A DNA stretch of 64,000 bases, from positions 310,001-374,000 of the forward strand of contig NZ_CP098401.1 in the NCBI RefSeq assembly GCF_023674425.1, in the 5' to 3' direction. Below the pieces are notes generated by a model. It was not told the origin of the DNA. It was given only the letters and a program-made list of their open reading frames with translations, and searched no databases. This DNA is from Sphingomonas donggukensis (GTDB lineage Bacteria > Pseudomonadota > Alphaproteobacteria > Sphingomonadales > Sphingomonadaceae). A program made the position numbers and the translations under genes. How positions within the stretch are numbered: position 1 is the first letter of the stretch; every line of letters starts with the position of its first letter. Positions 48,446 through 56,296 of this stretch are shown one piece after another.

Positions 48446-49828
48446 TCAGTTGTCGAGCGACAGCTTGGCGAACAGCGTATAGCCCGTGCCCGACCCGTAA
48501 CGCGGCTGGAGCGCGTCGGGCACCGCGGTCGCCAGCACGCTGCCCCCCAGCGCCACGTTCAGCGGCCCCGCGATCGGCAGGCGATAGGCATATCCCCCCT
48601 CGACCCGGCTCACCCGGAATTTCACGTCGTGCAGGGGGTCGGCATGGTCGGGAAACAGCTCGTCATTGGCGACATTCTCCGCACGCGCGAATAGATTGTG
48701 GCCTCCCGCCGGATTCCAGTTGGCCTCCGCCAGCCACGCGGTCAACGTCTCGCCCGGAATGCGGTTCTTCGCCGACCACGCCAGCGTCGCCGCCAGCCGC
48801 CGGTCGCCATAATGGACGCTGGCGGTGGTCCGCCCCTCGTCCTCGCCGGGATGCTGCGCTTCGGGCTCCTTCAGCCGCCCGTGGCTGACCTGCGCCACCC
48901 AGTTGGGGGAGGGCGTCCAGGTCGCGCGCACGCTCCACGAATCGAGTGCCGGCGTCTCGATGTTCCATCGCGCCTCATCCGGCTCACGCCCGCGGAAGGC
49001 GGATGCCTCGACCTGCACCACCTTTGCCCTGACCCCCGCTGTCACCACGCCGTAGGTGATGTGCGTGCTGTCGAACCAGTGATGCGTGATCGGCGCCAGC
49101 GGCATGTAGCGCGACGACGGACGGTGCATGAACGCCGCCGGCCCCAGCGCGGGTTCGCCGACCGGCCCGCCATACAGGAATGCGCGGGTGTCCTCGCCGA
49201 TGTCGAGATCGACGCGCGCGGCCAGCTCCATGAACAAATCGTGGGGATGCTGGCGGTCGACCAGCGGGCGCCCGAACGCCGTCTCCCCGGTCGCCAGCAG
49301 ATTGGGATAGCCGCGCCGCCCCATCAGCGGCTCCAGGCTCAGCATCGACCGCAGCTGCAGATGCGCGGCGGAGCCAAGCTCGCGGTCGGCGGTCAGCATC
49401 GCCATCGACTGGACGAACGCCATGTCGTCGCCGCGCGGCCCCGACTGGTCGGTGTAGGCGCCCCAGACATAGCCGTGCGCCATCAGATCCCAGTTGCCTG
49501 CCGGAATATGCTGCCCGGTCATCATTCCGCTGCCCAGCGGCAACAGCGCGGTGCCCGATCCGAACGCCGCGCAGGCATCCCCCATCCGCATCGCGCCCAT
49601 GTTCATCGCGCCCATGTCGTGCCCCATCGCGGCATCGTCGACGGCGGTCATCTCATGATCCTGATGCGCATCGTGCGTCATCGGTGCGGGCTGGTCCGCC
49701 TGCGACGGACCGGCGGCAGGGGCGGGGTTGGGGGCCGGCATCGGCATGTGCATATGCTGCGCCGCCGCCGGAAACGCGACGAACGCGCCCGCGGCAACCG
49801 CCGCGAGCAGGAGAAATCTCGACATCAT
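48446..49828 (-). CDS. Outer-membrane protein with His/Met-rich N terminus
   Basis: The 460-residue protein starts MMSRFLLLAAVAAGAFVAFP (signal peptide). Residues 24-85 are rich in His and Met (QHMHMPMPAP, MTHDAHQDHEM, MGHDMGAMNMGAMRMGD), a pattern that binds Cu or Ag. The rest looks like a beta-barrel ending LQPRYGSGTGYTLFAKLSLDN. Two ATGs overlap at 49828 and 49825. With the small Cys protein upstream it may form a copper-response pair; this is inference. Confidence 0.75.
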   Translation of the reverse strand: MMSRFLLLAAVAAGAFVAFPAAAQHMHMPMPAPNPAPAAGPSQADQPAPMTHDAHQDHEMTAVDDAAMGHDMGAMNMGAMRMGDACAAFGSGTALLPLGSGMMTGQHIPAGNWDLMAHGYVWGAYTDQSGPRGDDMAFVQSMAMLTADRELGSAAHLQLRSMLSLEPLMGRRGYPNLLATGETAFGRPLVDRQHPHDLFMELAARVDLDIGEDTRAFLYGGPVGEPALGPAAFMHRPSSRYMPLAPITHHWFDSTHITYGVVTAGVRAKVVQVEASAFRGREPDEARWNIETPALDSWSVRATWTPSPNWVAQVSHGRLKEPEAQHPGEDEGRTTASVHYGDRRLAATLAWSAKNRIPGETLTAWLAEANWNPAGGHNLFARAENVANDELFPDHADPLHDVKFRVSRVEGGYAYRLPIAGPLNVALGGSVLATAVPDALQPRYGSGTGYTLFAKLSLDN

Positions 49829-49880
49829 CTGAACTTTCGAAGCTGAAAAGGACACGCGCGGGACGAACGCCCGCGTCGGA

Positions 49881-50210
49881 TCACGCCTGCTTCGGTGGGG
49901 GCGTGTGCGGTCGCGCCGGCTTCAGCGCATGCGAGATGCGGATATGCGCCGCCGGGATCATCATCAGCGCCCGGTTCGGCGCCTCCAGCAGCGGCGGGCG
50001 CGCGGTGGAGGGCGCGACGCAGCCCAGGCACTGGCCCTGGCCGGGTTTGGCCTTGTCGTTCTGGCGGCGTTGTTGCTGGTGCTGGCCGGCATCATGCTGG
50101 CTGCTCGCGCTCGATTCGCTGGCCGGCGTTTCCGACGCACAGGCCGGGGTCACCACCGCCAGCGGCGACAGCAACAGGGCGAACAGCGCGATCAGGAGCC
50201 GCAGCGTCAT
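49881..50210 (-). CDS. Small secreted protein with CLGC motif
   Basis: The 109-residue protein starts MTLRLLIALFALLLSPLAVV with a signal peptide cleaved near ACAS. It then has a Gln/His/Ser-rich stretch (QHDAGQHQQQRRQ), GQCLGCVAP and a Pro/His-rich end. The Cys pair and His residues suggest metal binding. It ends 52 bases before the His/Met-rich protein and probably shares its operon. I chose the ATG at 50210. Confidence 0.7.
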   Translation of the reverse strand: MTLRLLIALFALLLSPLAVVTPACASETPASESSASSQHDAGQHQQQRRQNDKAKPGQGQCLGCVAPSTARPPLLEAPNRALMMIPAAHIRISHALKPARPHTPPPKQA

Positions 50211-50248
50211 GCGCGCCTCATACACCTAAAGTATAAGACGCGCAAACA

Positions 50249-51349
50249 TCACACGTTGAAGCGGAACAGCAACACATCGCCGTCCTTGACGACGTATTCC
50301 TTGCCCTCGGACCGGAGTTTCCCGGCATCGCGCGCGCCGCTTTCGCCCGAAAACGCGACGTAATCTTCGTACGCGATGGTTTCAGCACGGATGAAGCCGC
50401 GTTCGAAATCGGTGTGGATCTCGCCTGCCGCCTGCGGCGCCTTCGCGCCGACATGCGTCGTCCACGCCCGCGCTTCCTTCGGCCCGACCGTGAAAAACGT
50501 CAGCAGGTGGAGCAGCTCGTACCCGGCGCGGATCACGCGGGCGAGGCCGGTTTCCTCCAGCCCCAGCTCGGCCAGGAATTCGGTGCGGTCCTCCGCCGGC
50601 ATCGTCGCGATATCGGCCTCGATCGCCGCCGACACCACGACCGCCTCGGCGCCCTCGGCCTTCGCCTTGGCGAACACCTTTTCGGACAGCGCGTTGCCGT
50701 TCGCGGCATCCTCCTCGTTGACGTTGCAGACGTACAACACCGGCTTGGCGGTGATGAGCTGCGACGCCTTGAACACGCGCTCCTCCTCGCCATCCTTCGG
50801 CACCGTCAGCCGCGCCGGCTTGCCCTCGCGCAGCAGGTCGAGTGCCTGGCCCAGCACGCTCGCGCCGATTTTGGCTTCCTTGTCGCCCTGCGTCGCCTTC
50901 TTGGCGAGCGCCGGCACGCGCTTTTCGAGCGATTCCAGGTCGCTCAGCATCAATTCGGTCTCGACCGTCTCGGCGTCGGCGATCGGATCGACCTTGTTGT
51001 CGACATGCTGGATGTCGTCGTTCTCGAAACAGCGCAGGACGTGGACGATCGCATCGACCTCACGGATGTTGCCCAGAAACTGGTTGCCCAGCCCCTCGCC
51101 CTTCGACGCGCCGCGCACCAGCCCGGCGATGTCGACGAAGCCGAGCTGCGTCTCGATGATCTTGGCCGATCCGGCGATGGCGGCAAGCTTCTGGAGCCGC
51201 GGGTCGGGCACCGCGACGTTGCCGACGTTCGGCTCGATCGTGCAGAACGGATAATTCGCCGCCTGCGCCGCCGCCGTCTCCGTCAGAGCGTTGAAAAGCG
51301 TCGATTTGCCGACGTTCGGCAGGCCGACGATGCCGCAGCGGAAACCCAT
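50249..51349 (-). CDS. ychF: Redox-regulated ATPase/GTPase YchF
   Basis: The 366-residue Obg-family protein has the P-loop GLPNVGKSTLFNAL, NYPFCTIEPNVG, switch II DIAGLVRGASKGEGLGNQFL, the nucleotide motif NVNE in place of NKxD (YVCNVNEEDAANG), and the TGS domain with FFTVGPKEARAWTTHVGAKA. YchF binds ribosomes and hydrolyses ATP rather than GTP. The ATG at 51349 begins MGFRCGIVG. Confidence 0.95.
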   Translation of the reverse strand: MGFRCGIVGLPNVGKSTLFNALTETAAAQAANYPFCTIEPNVGNVAVPDPRLQKLAAIAGSAKIIETQLGFVDIAGLVRGASKGEGLGNQFLGNIREVDAIVHVLRCFENDDIQHVDNKVDPIADAETVETELMLSDLESLEKRVPALAKKATQGDKEAKIGASVLGQALDLLREGKPARLTVPKDGEEERVFKASQLITAKPVLYVCNVNEEDAANGNALSEKVFAKAKAEGAEAVVVSAAIEADIATMPAEDRTEFLAELGLEETGLARVIRAGYELLHLLTFFTVGPKEARAWTTHVGAKAPQAAGEIHTDFERGFIRAETIAYEDYVAFSGESGARDAGKLRSEGKEYVVKDGDVLLFRFNV

Positions 51350-51459
51350 GGAAAATGCCTTCGCGTGAATGAAGTGGGAGGTCGGCGCGCGCGATAGGGC
51401 ATCGCGGGCGTTGACGCCAGCGTGTGCGCCGCTGTCGCGCGAGACCGGTGGCCTGCCGC

Positions 51460-52038
51460 CTACCGATAGTTGAAGCTGATGCTGATCCGTTCGTGCTTCG
51501 CGGCGTTCGGCATCACTTCGTGGCGCAGCCAGCTTTCCCACAGAAATACGCCGCCTTCCGCGGGTTCGGCATAGACGAAGGTGTCGGGGCGGGCGGGGGC
51601 GGCCATCAGCATGGGCAGGCGCGGGTCCTCCAGCTTCAGCGCGCCCGACCCCGGCGGCACCGCGACATAGAGCGTCCCCGACACGACGCTGTGCGGATGG
51701 ATGTGGCCCGAATGCGTGCCGCCGGGCTTCAGGACGTTGACCCACATACTGTCGAGCTTCAGCCGCCGCGCGAGATCAAAGCCGCAGTCGCGGGCGAAGG
51801 CGGCCACGTGGCGGTTGAGCAGCCGCACCAGATCGGCGAAGCGCGGGTCGCGCATCGGCAGGTCGTCGAGCGAGGCATAGCTGGTATAGCCGCGGTAGCC
51901 GTGGTCGCGCGACCAAGTGCGGCCCGCGCGGTCCTCCGACGCCAGTTCGCGGCATGCCTCGGCCAGCTCGGCGACCAGCGCGTCGTCGCCCAGCGGCGCC
52001 TCGTAAAATTGGGTCGGGAACAGCGCGCGCGTCGTCAT
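51460..52038 (-). CDS. 2-oxoglutarate/Fe(II)-type oxygenase (TIGR02466-like)
   Basis: The 192-residue protein starts MTTRALFPTQFYEAPLGDDA and has the iron site GGTHSGHIHPHSVVSGTLYV with the H-x-H/D motif, a later His in WESWLRHEVMP, and an Arg after it (KHERISISFNYR) that would bind 2-oxoglutarate. This order is that of the putative 2OG-Fe oxygenase family TIGR02466. Substrate unknown. Confidence 0.82.
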   Translation of the reverse strand: MTTRALFPTQFYEAPLGDDALVAELAEACRELASEDRAGRTWSRDHGYRGYTSYASLDDLPMRDPRFADLVRLLNRHVAAFARDCGFDLARRLKLDSMWVNVLKPGGTHSGHIHPHSVVSGTLYVAVPPGSGALKLEDPRLPMLMAAPARPDTFVYAEPAEGGVFLWESWLRHEVMPNAAKHERISISFNYR

Positions 52039-52049
52039 GCGGGCACGGG

Positions 52050-52322
52050 TTAGCGTCGGCGGGGCGGGGCGTCCATGTCGTCGTGGATGATCTGGATGAT
52101 GTCGCCGAAGGGCATCGAGGCGAGTGGCTTGCCGCCGTCGCCCACGATCTCGATGGTTTGGGCGAGGCAGACCACGCCGTCCTCGCGCAGGTCGATCGCC
52201 ACCATCTCGCGCACGATCTGGCGTGCGCGCTCGACCGCGGTCGCATCGTCCAGCAGCACCAGCCCTTCGCCGTCGGACAGGTGATTTCCCGGGGAGTGAA
52301 TGTTGAAGCGGTAGCGTGGCAC
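52050..52322 (-). CDS. DUF6894-like small protein
   Basis: The 90-residue protein MPRYRFNIHSPGNHLSDGEG (GTG start at 52322) has the short pattern seen in many alphaproteobacterial orphan proteins: MPRYxFNIH, a D-x-E-G segment, VERARQIVREMVAIDL and a final beta pair. Name by memory only. It precedes the oxygenase gene by 11 bases and may be cotranscribed. Confidence 0.7.
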   Translation of the reverse strand: MPRYRFNIHSPGNHLSDGEGLVLLDDATAVERARQIVREMVAIDLREDGVVCLAQTIEIVGDGGKPLASMPFGDIIQIIHDDMDAPPRRR

Positions 52323-52459
52323 TGAGACAATCCGGCGTCGGCGGGCGCATCGTGCCCGTCTGCGAAGCCGCGAGGAACTTCGTGACGAACCGCGACAACT
52401 GCCCGGCCCCCGTCAGTGTTCCCCTAAATAGATTAATTTAGATCAAGATGTTGCCAATT

Positions 52460-53029
52460 TCACGCAGCCAGCCGCAGCGCGACCTCGTTCATGAAGCGCA
52501 CATCGTCCCCCGCCGCCAGCCACGGCGCCTCCGCGGCGATCGCGCCGAGCAAGTCGCTCAATGGCTCGATCTCGGTCTTGTGCCAGTTCGACAGGACATG
52601 GCCGGTCACGCGGTCCTTGTGCCCCGGATGGCCGATACCGATGCGGACGCGGCGAAAGTCGGCGCCGATATGGGCGACCGCGGATTTCAGCCCGTTCTGC
52701 CCCGCGGTGCCGCCGCCGCGCTTCACCTTCATCTTCAGCGGCAGTAAGTCGAGCTCGTCGTGGAAGACGGTGACGTCTTCGGGCGCGAGTTTGTAGAAAT
52801 CGAGCGCGGCGCGGATCGCGCGGCCGCTGTCGTTCATGTAGGTCGCCGGTTTCAGCAGCACGACCCTGTGCGCGCCGATGCGTCCATCCTGCGCCCAGCC
52901 CTGGAACGCCTTCTTCGCTGCGGAAAACCCGTGGGTTGCGGCGATCGCATCGACCGCCATGAACCCGACGTTGTGGCGGTGCATGGCATAGTCCGGGCCA
53001 GGATTGCCCAGGCCGACCCACAGCTGCAT
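52460..53029 (-). CDS. pth: Peptidyl-tRNA hydrolase
   Basis: The 189-residue enzyme frees peptidyl-tRNA released by stalled ribosomes. MQLWVGLGNPGPDYAMHRHN with catalytic His, LKPATYMNDSGRAIRAALDF, FHDELDLLPLKMKVKRGGG and AGQNGLKSAVAHIG are hallmarks. I chose the ATG at 53029 (GGGGA upstream); a TTG further up would extend it by five residues. It follows rplY, a usual pairing. Confidence 0.95.
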   Translation of the reverse strand: MQLWVGLGNPGPDYAMHRHNVGFMAVDAIAATHGFSAAKKAFQGWAQDGRIGAHRVVLLKPATYMNDSGRAIRAALDFYKLAPEDVTVFHDELDLLPLKMKVKRGGGTAGQNGLKSAVAHIGADFRRVRIGIGHPGHKDRVTGHVLSNWHKTEIEPLSDLLGAIAAEAPWLAAGDDVRFMNEVALRLAA

Positions 53030-53042
53030 CAACAAATTCCCC

Positions 53043-53083
53043 AAAAACGACGAAGGGCGGAATGCGTCGTCGCATCCCGCCCC
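53043..53083 (-). terminator. Terminator-like hairpin between rplY and pth
   Basis: GGGCGGAATGCG (53055-53066) pairs with CGCATCCCGCCC (53071-53082) with one mismatch and a four-base loop. In the minus direction it ends in CGTTTTTGG, so part of the rplY transcripts may stop before pth. Confidence 0.7.
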
Positions 53084-53105
53084 CCGGTTGGTCGATATCG
53101 ACGGA

Positions 53106-53846
53106 TCAGTCGTCCTTCTGGGTCGTGATCTTGTCGTCGTCGTTGTCGTCGTCGTTCGGCTCGACTGCAGGCTCCTCGCCCTCGGCAGCGGCGGCTTCCT
53201 CGGCCTGCTGCTCGGCGGCGTTCGCCTCGGCTTCGGCGTCAGCCTCGGCCAGCGCTTCCTGCACGTCCGCCTTCATCGCCGACGGGGCGATGACGGTGGC
53301 GATGGTGAAGTCGCGGTCGTCGATCGCCGATTCGGTGCCCTTGGGCAGCGTGACGTTCGAGATGTGGATGGTATCGCCGACTTCCAGGCCCTTCAGCGAA
53401 ACCTGGATTTCCGACGGGATTTCCGCGGCATCGCAGACCAGCTCCAGGTCGTGGCGAACGATGTTCAGCACGCCGCCCTTGGTGATGCCCGGCGCGTCCT
53501 CTTCGTCGGTGAAGACGATCGGCACCGCGACCGTGACAGTCGCGTGCTCGCTGATGCGCAGGAAATCGACGTGCAGGGGGCGGTCGGTGACCGGATGGAA
53601 GGCGACGTCCTTCGGCAGCGTGCGCACGGCCTTGCCCGAACCCGTCGAGATCATCACGACCGAGTTCATGAAGTGGCCCGAACCGAGCATCTTGGCGAGC
53701 TCGCGCTCGTTGACGCTGATGCTCAGCGGCTCCTGCTTGTTGCCGTACACGACGGCGGGGACGCGGCCATCACGACGCAGCGCCCGGGAGGCTCCCTTGC
53801 CAGCCCGGTCGCGCGTCTCGGCCGACAGCTTCAGCTGTTCGCTCAT
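53106..53846 (-). CDS. rplY: 50S ribosomal protein L25/general stress protein Ctc
   Basis: The 246-residue protein has the L25 5S-RNA-binding domain ([40 protein letters not shown]) and the CTC beta domain ([20 protein letters not shown]). After residue 200 it has an acidic Ala/Glu/Asp tail ([29 protein letters not shown]). Such tails are common in alphaproteobacteria. It is followed by a terminator and pth. Confidence 0.95.
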   Translation of the reverse strand: MSEQLKLSAETRDRAGKGASRALRRDGRVPAVVYGNKQEPLSISVNERELAKMLGSGHFMNSVVMISTGSGKAVRTLPKDVAFHPVTDRPLHVDFLRISEHATVTVAVPIVFTDEEDAPGITKGGVLNIVRHDLELVCDAAEIPSEIQVSLKGLEVGDTIHISNVTLPKGTESAIDDRDFTIATVIAPSAMKADVQEALAEADAEAEANAAEQQAEEAAAAEGEEPAVEPNDDDNDDDKITTQKDD

Positions 53847-53963
53847 AGAATTATCCGATCTTGCGCTTGGTGTTTCGTATATTTGCCCGGCAAGCCTCCA
53901 GGGATGACCCTGCCGCGACAAGCGCGCGCCCATAGCGGGAAAGGCGCGCGATGGCAAATCTAA

Positions 53964-54092
53964 CTCCCTCTCCCATCGGGAGAGGGAAGGGGCCCGTTGC
54001 CGAAGGCAATGGGAAGGGTGAGGGCCGTGACGACCGCTGCCCTCACCCTTCCGCAGCTGCGCTGCTCCCTCCCTCTCCCGCCGGGAGAGGGA
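53964..54092. repeat. CTCCCTCTCC palindrome between rplY and the GumN gene
   Basis: CTCCCTCTCCCATCGGGAGA at the left faces CTCCCTCTCCCGCCGGGAGA at the right; inside, GGGAAGGGTGAGGGC faces GCCCTCACCCTTCCG. It lies upstream of rplY and downstream of the GumN-like gene on the same strand. Related short hairpins occur at 42232 and 23110. Confidence 0.8.
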
Positions 54093-54099
54093 CTTCCTC

Positions 54100-55023
54100 T
54101 CAATACTTGACCCGCACCGCCTTCAGCTTCTTCGTCGCAAGATCGGCGATGACGCTCTTGTCGCCCGCCAGATGCCCCGCGCCGACGGCGACGAAGACCG
54201 TGCCCGGCTTCTGCATCCGCTCGCCGATCCACGTCGCCCAGCGGGCGTTGCGGTCGTAGAGGATTTTCGCCGCGACCTCGGGCGAATCCTTCAGCCCGTC
54301 GTTCATCGTCTTGGCGAGCGCATCGGTGCGCCCCGCCGACCAGTCCGCCACCATCGTGTCGAGCGTCGCCGCGCCCTTGGGCAGTTCGTCGAGGGTCGAC
54401 GTCAGGAACGTCACCTGCGCACCGTCCGACAGGCCGTCGAAATAGCCGATCTGCTGCTCGGCGGTCTCAAGCCCCGTCACGGTCTTGCCCGCCGCCTTGG
54501 CCGCTGCGGTCAGGATCTTCTCGGGCCCCTGATCGCCGTCGTATCCGGCCTTGCGGATCGGCACCATCGAGATCGCGATGCTGGCGAACCACGGCTTCAG
54601 CCGCTCGGCGGCGGCGCCGGGGATGCCGGCTTCGGCGATGGCGGTGGTGAAGGCGGCGCGCTTGTCGGCGGGCAGGCGCTGGGTCAGGGTCGGCGCGCCG
54701 GTCGGGGCGATCGCCTTGGCCATCACGATCCCCTGCATGGTCGCGGCATCGGGCTCGACCATTTCCAGCACCAAAGTGTCGGACTTGTCGAACGCCGACT
54801 TCACCGCCTCGTCGAACCAGGTCAGGCCGGGCTTCAGCACATGCACCGTCCCGAACAGATAGATCGTCGTGTCCTTGTCCTTCACCACCCACAGCGCCGG
54901 ATCGGCATCGTTCGCCGCGGTCGGCGTCGCCTTGGGTGCCGGCGCCGGCTGGGCACAGGCGGGCAGGGCACACAGCGCGGCCAGCGTCATCGCACCGGTC
55001 AACAGGGACTTCAGGGCAGGCAT
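54100..55023 (-). CDS. TraB/GumN-family lipoprotein or periplasmic protein
   Basis: The 307-residue protein starts [20 protein letters not shown] with Cys in LPACAQ, a lipobox-like site. It has [42 protein letters not shown] and [14 protein letters not shown], the two conserved GxH motifs (GTVH, GAGH) of TraB/GumN (Tiki-like) metalloproteases. Whether it is active is unknown. It diverges from glyQ. Confidence 0.88.
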   Translation of the reverse strand: MPALKSLLTGAMTLAALCALPACAQPAPAPKATPTAANDADPALWVVKDKDTTIYLFGTVHVLKPGLTWFDEAVKSAFDKSDTLVLEMVEPDAATMQGIVMAKAIAPTGAPTLTQRLPADKRAAFTTAIAEAGIPGAAAERLKPWFASIAISMVPIRKAGYDGDQGPEKILTAAAKAAGKTVTGLETAEQQIGYFDGLSDGAQVTFLTSTLDELPKGAATLDTMVADWSAGRTDALAKTMNDGLKDSPEVAAKILYDRNARWATWIGERMQKPGTVFVAVGAGHLAGDKSVIADLATKKLKAVRVKY

Positions 55024-55149
55024 CGCATACTCCGTCTGGGACTTTCGCCCGACAAGTGGGGCGGGCGGCGGCGCTGTCAATCCGCAATCGTGGTTGACGC
55101 GCGGCCCACAGGCTTGCCCTCGCTCGCCCCATAAGCCAAACGCCGCCAC

Positions 55150-56034
55150 GTGACCGACACCAATTCCCCGCCCGGACCGCTCTCGTTCCAGCGCATGATC
55201 CTGACGCTCCATGACTATTGGGCGGCGCGCGGCTGCGTGATCCTCCAGCCCTATGACATGCGGATGGGGGCGGGCACCTTCCACCCCGCAACGACGCTGC
55301 GCGCGCTCGGCCCCGATCCGTGGAACGCCGCCTTCGTCCAGCCGTGCCGCCGCCCGACCGACGGCCGCTACGGAGAAAACCCCAACCGCCTCCAGCATTA
55401 CTATCAGTATCAGGTCATCCTGAAGCCCAGCCCGCCCGACCTGCAGGAGCTGTACCTGGGGTCGCTCGCCGCGATCGGTGTCGACATGCAGGCCCACGAC
55501 ATCCGCTTCGTCGAGGACGACTGGGAAAGCCCGACGCTCGGTGCCTGGGGCCTCGGCTGGGAAGTCTGGTGCGACGGCATGGAAGTCACCCAGTTCACCT
55601 ATTTCCAGCAGATGGGCGGCTTCGACTGCAAGCCCGTCGCCGGCGAGCTGACCTACGGCCTCGAGCGGCTGGCGATGTATATTCAGGACAAGGACAGCGT
55701 GTACGATCTCGCCTTCAACGATGCGGGCGTGACCTACGGCGACGTGTTCCTCGAGAACGAGCGCCAGATGTCGGCGTGGAATTTCGAGGTCGCCGACACC
55801 GACACCCTCTTCGACCAGTTCAGGAAGGCCGCCGCAGAGTGCGAGAACAGCCTTGCCGCCGGACTTCCCATCCCCGCCTACGAACAGGCGATCGAGGCGA
55901 GCCACGTCTTCAACCTGCTCCAGGCCCGCGGCGTCATCTCCGTCGCCGAGCGCCAGGCCTATATGGGCCGCGTCCGCGACCTCGCGAAGGGCAGCTGCGC
56001 GGCGTGGATGGAGAAGAACGGGTGGGCAGCGTGA
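55150..56034 (+). CDS. glyQ: Glycine-tRNA ligase alpha subunit
   Basis: The 294-residue catalytic subunit starts with GTG ([20 protein letters not shown]). [77 protein letters not shown] and [13 protein letters not shown] are the class II motifs. It pairs with GlyS as alpha2beta2. The glyS start is 262 bases downstream, with a repeat between. Confidence 0.97.
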   Translation: MTDTNSPPGPLSFQRMILTLHDYWAARGCVILQPYDMRMGAGTFHPATTLRALGPDPWNAAFVQPCRRPTDGRYGENPNRLQHYYQYQVILKPSPPDLQELYLGSLAAIGVDMQAHDIRFVEDDWESPTLGAWGLGWEVWCDGMEVTQFTYFQQMGGFDCKPVAGELTYGLERLAMYIQDKDSVYDLAFNDAGVTYGDVFLENERQMSAWNFEVADTDTLFDQFRKAAAECENSLAAGLPIPAYEQAIEASHVFNLLQARGVISVAERQAYMGRVRDLAKGSCAAWMEKNGWAA

Positions 56035-56080
56035 TGGCGGCGGCTCGGGAAGAAAAGGATCTGCGGGGCGTGAGCAGGCT

Positions 56081-56278
56081 CACGCCAAGGCGCGAAGACG
56101 CGAAGATGTCGCGCCCGCCGCGCCGGCGGCCTTTAATCCATGAGCGTACAGCAAGCGATAAAGTCTCGCTGACGCGAGCCGGAGCAGCGCCCGCAACCCC
56201 TTCGCGCCTTCGCGCCTTCGCGAGAACGATTTCTTCTCATTCTTCCCTCCTCCGCGTCTCCGCGCCTCCGCGTGAACC
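56081..56278. repeat. CGCGAAG repeat cluster between glyQ and glyS
   Basis: CACGCCAAGGCGCGAAGACG (56081-56100) faces CTTCGCGCCTTCGCGCCTTC (56200-56219) and, nearby, CTCCGCGTCTCCGCGCCTCC (56252-56271). The gap of 262 bases holds only this structure. It must be transcribed if the two subunits share a message. Confidence 0.7.
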
Positions 56279-56296
56279 CATTCAGGCCCCGACCCG

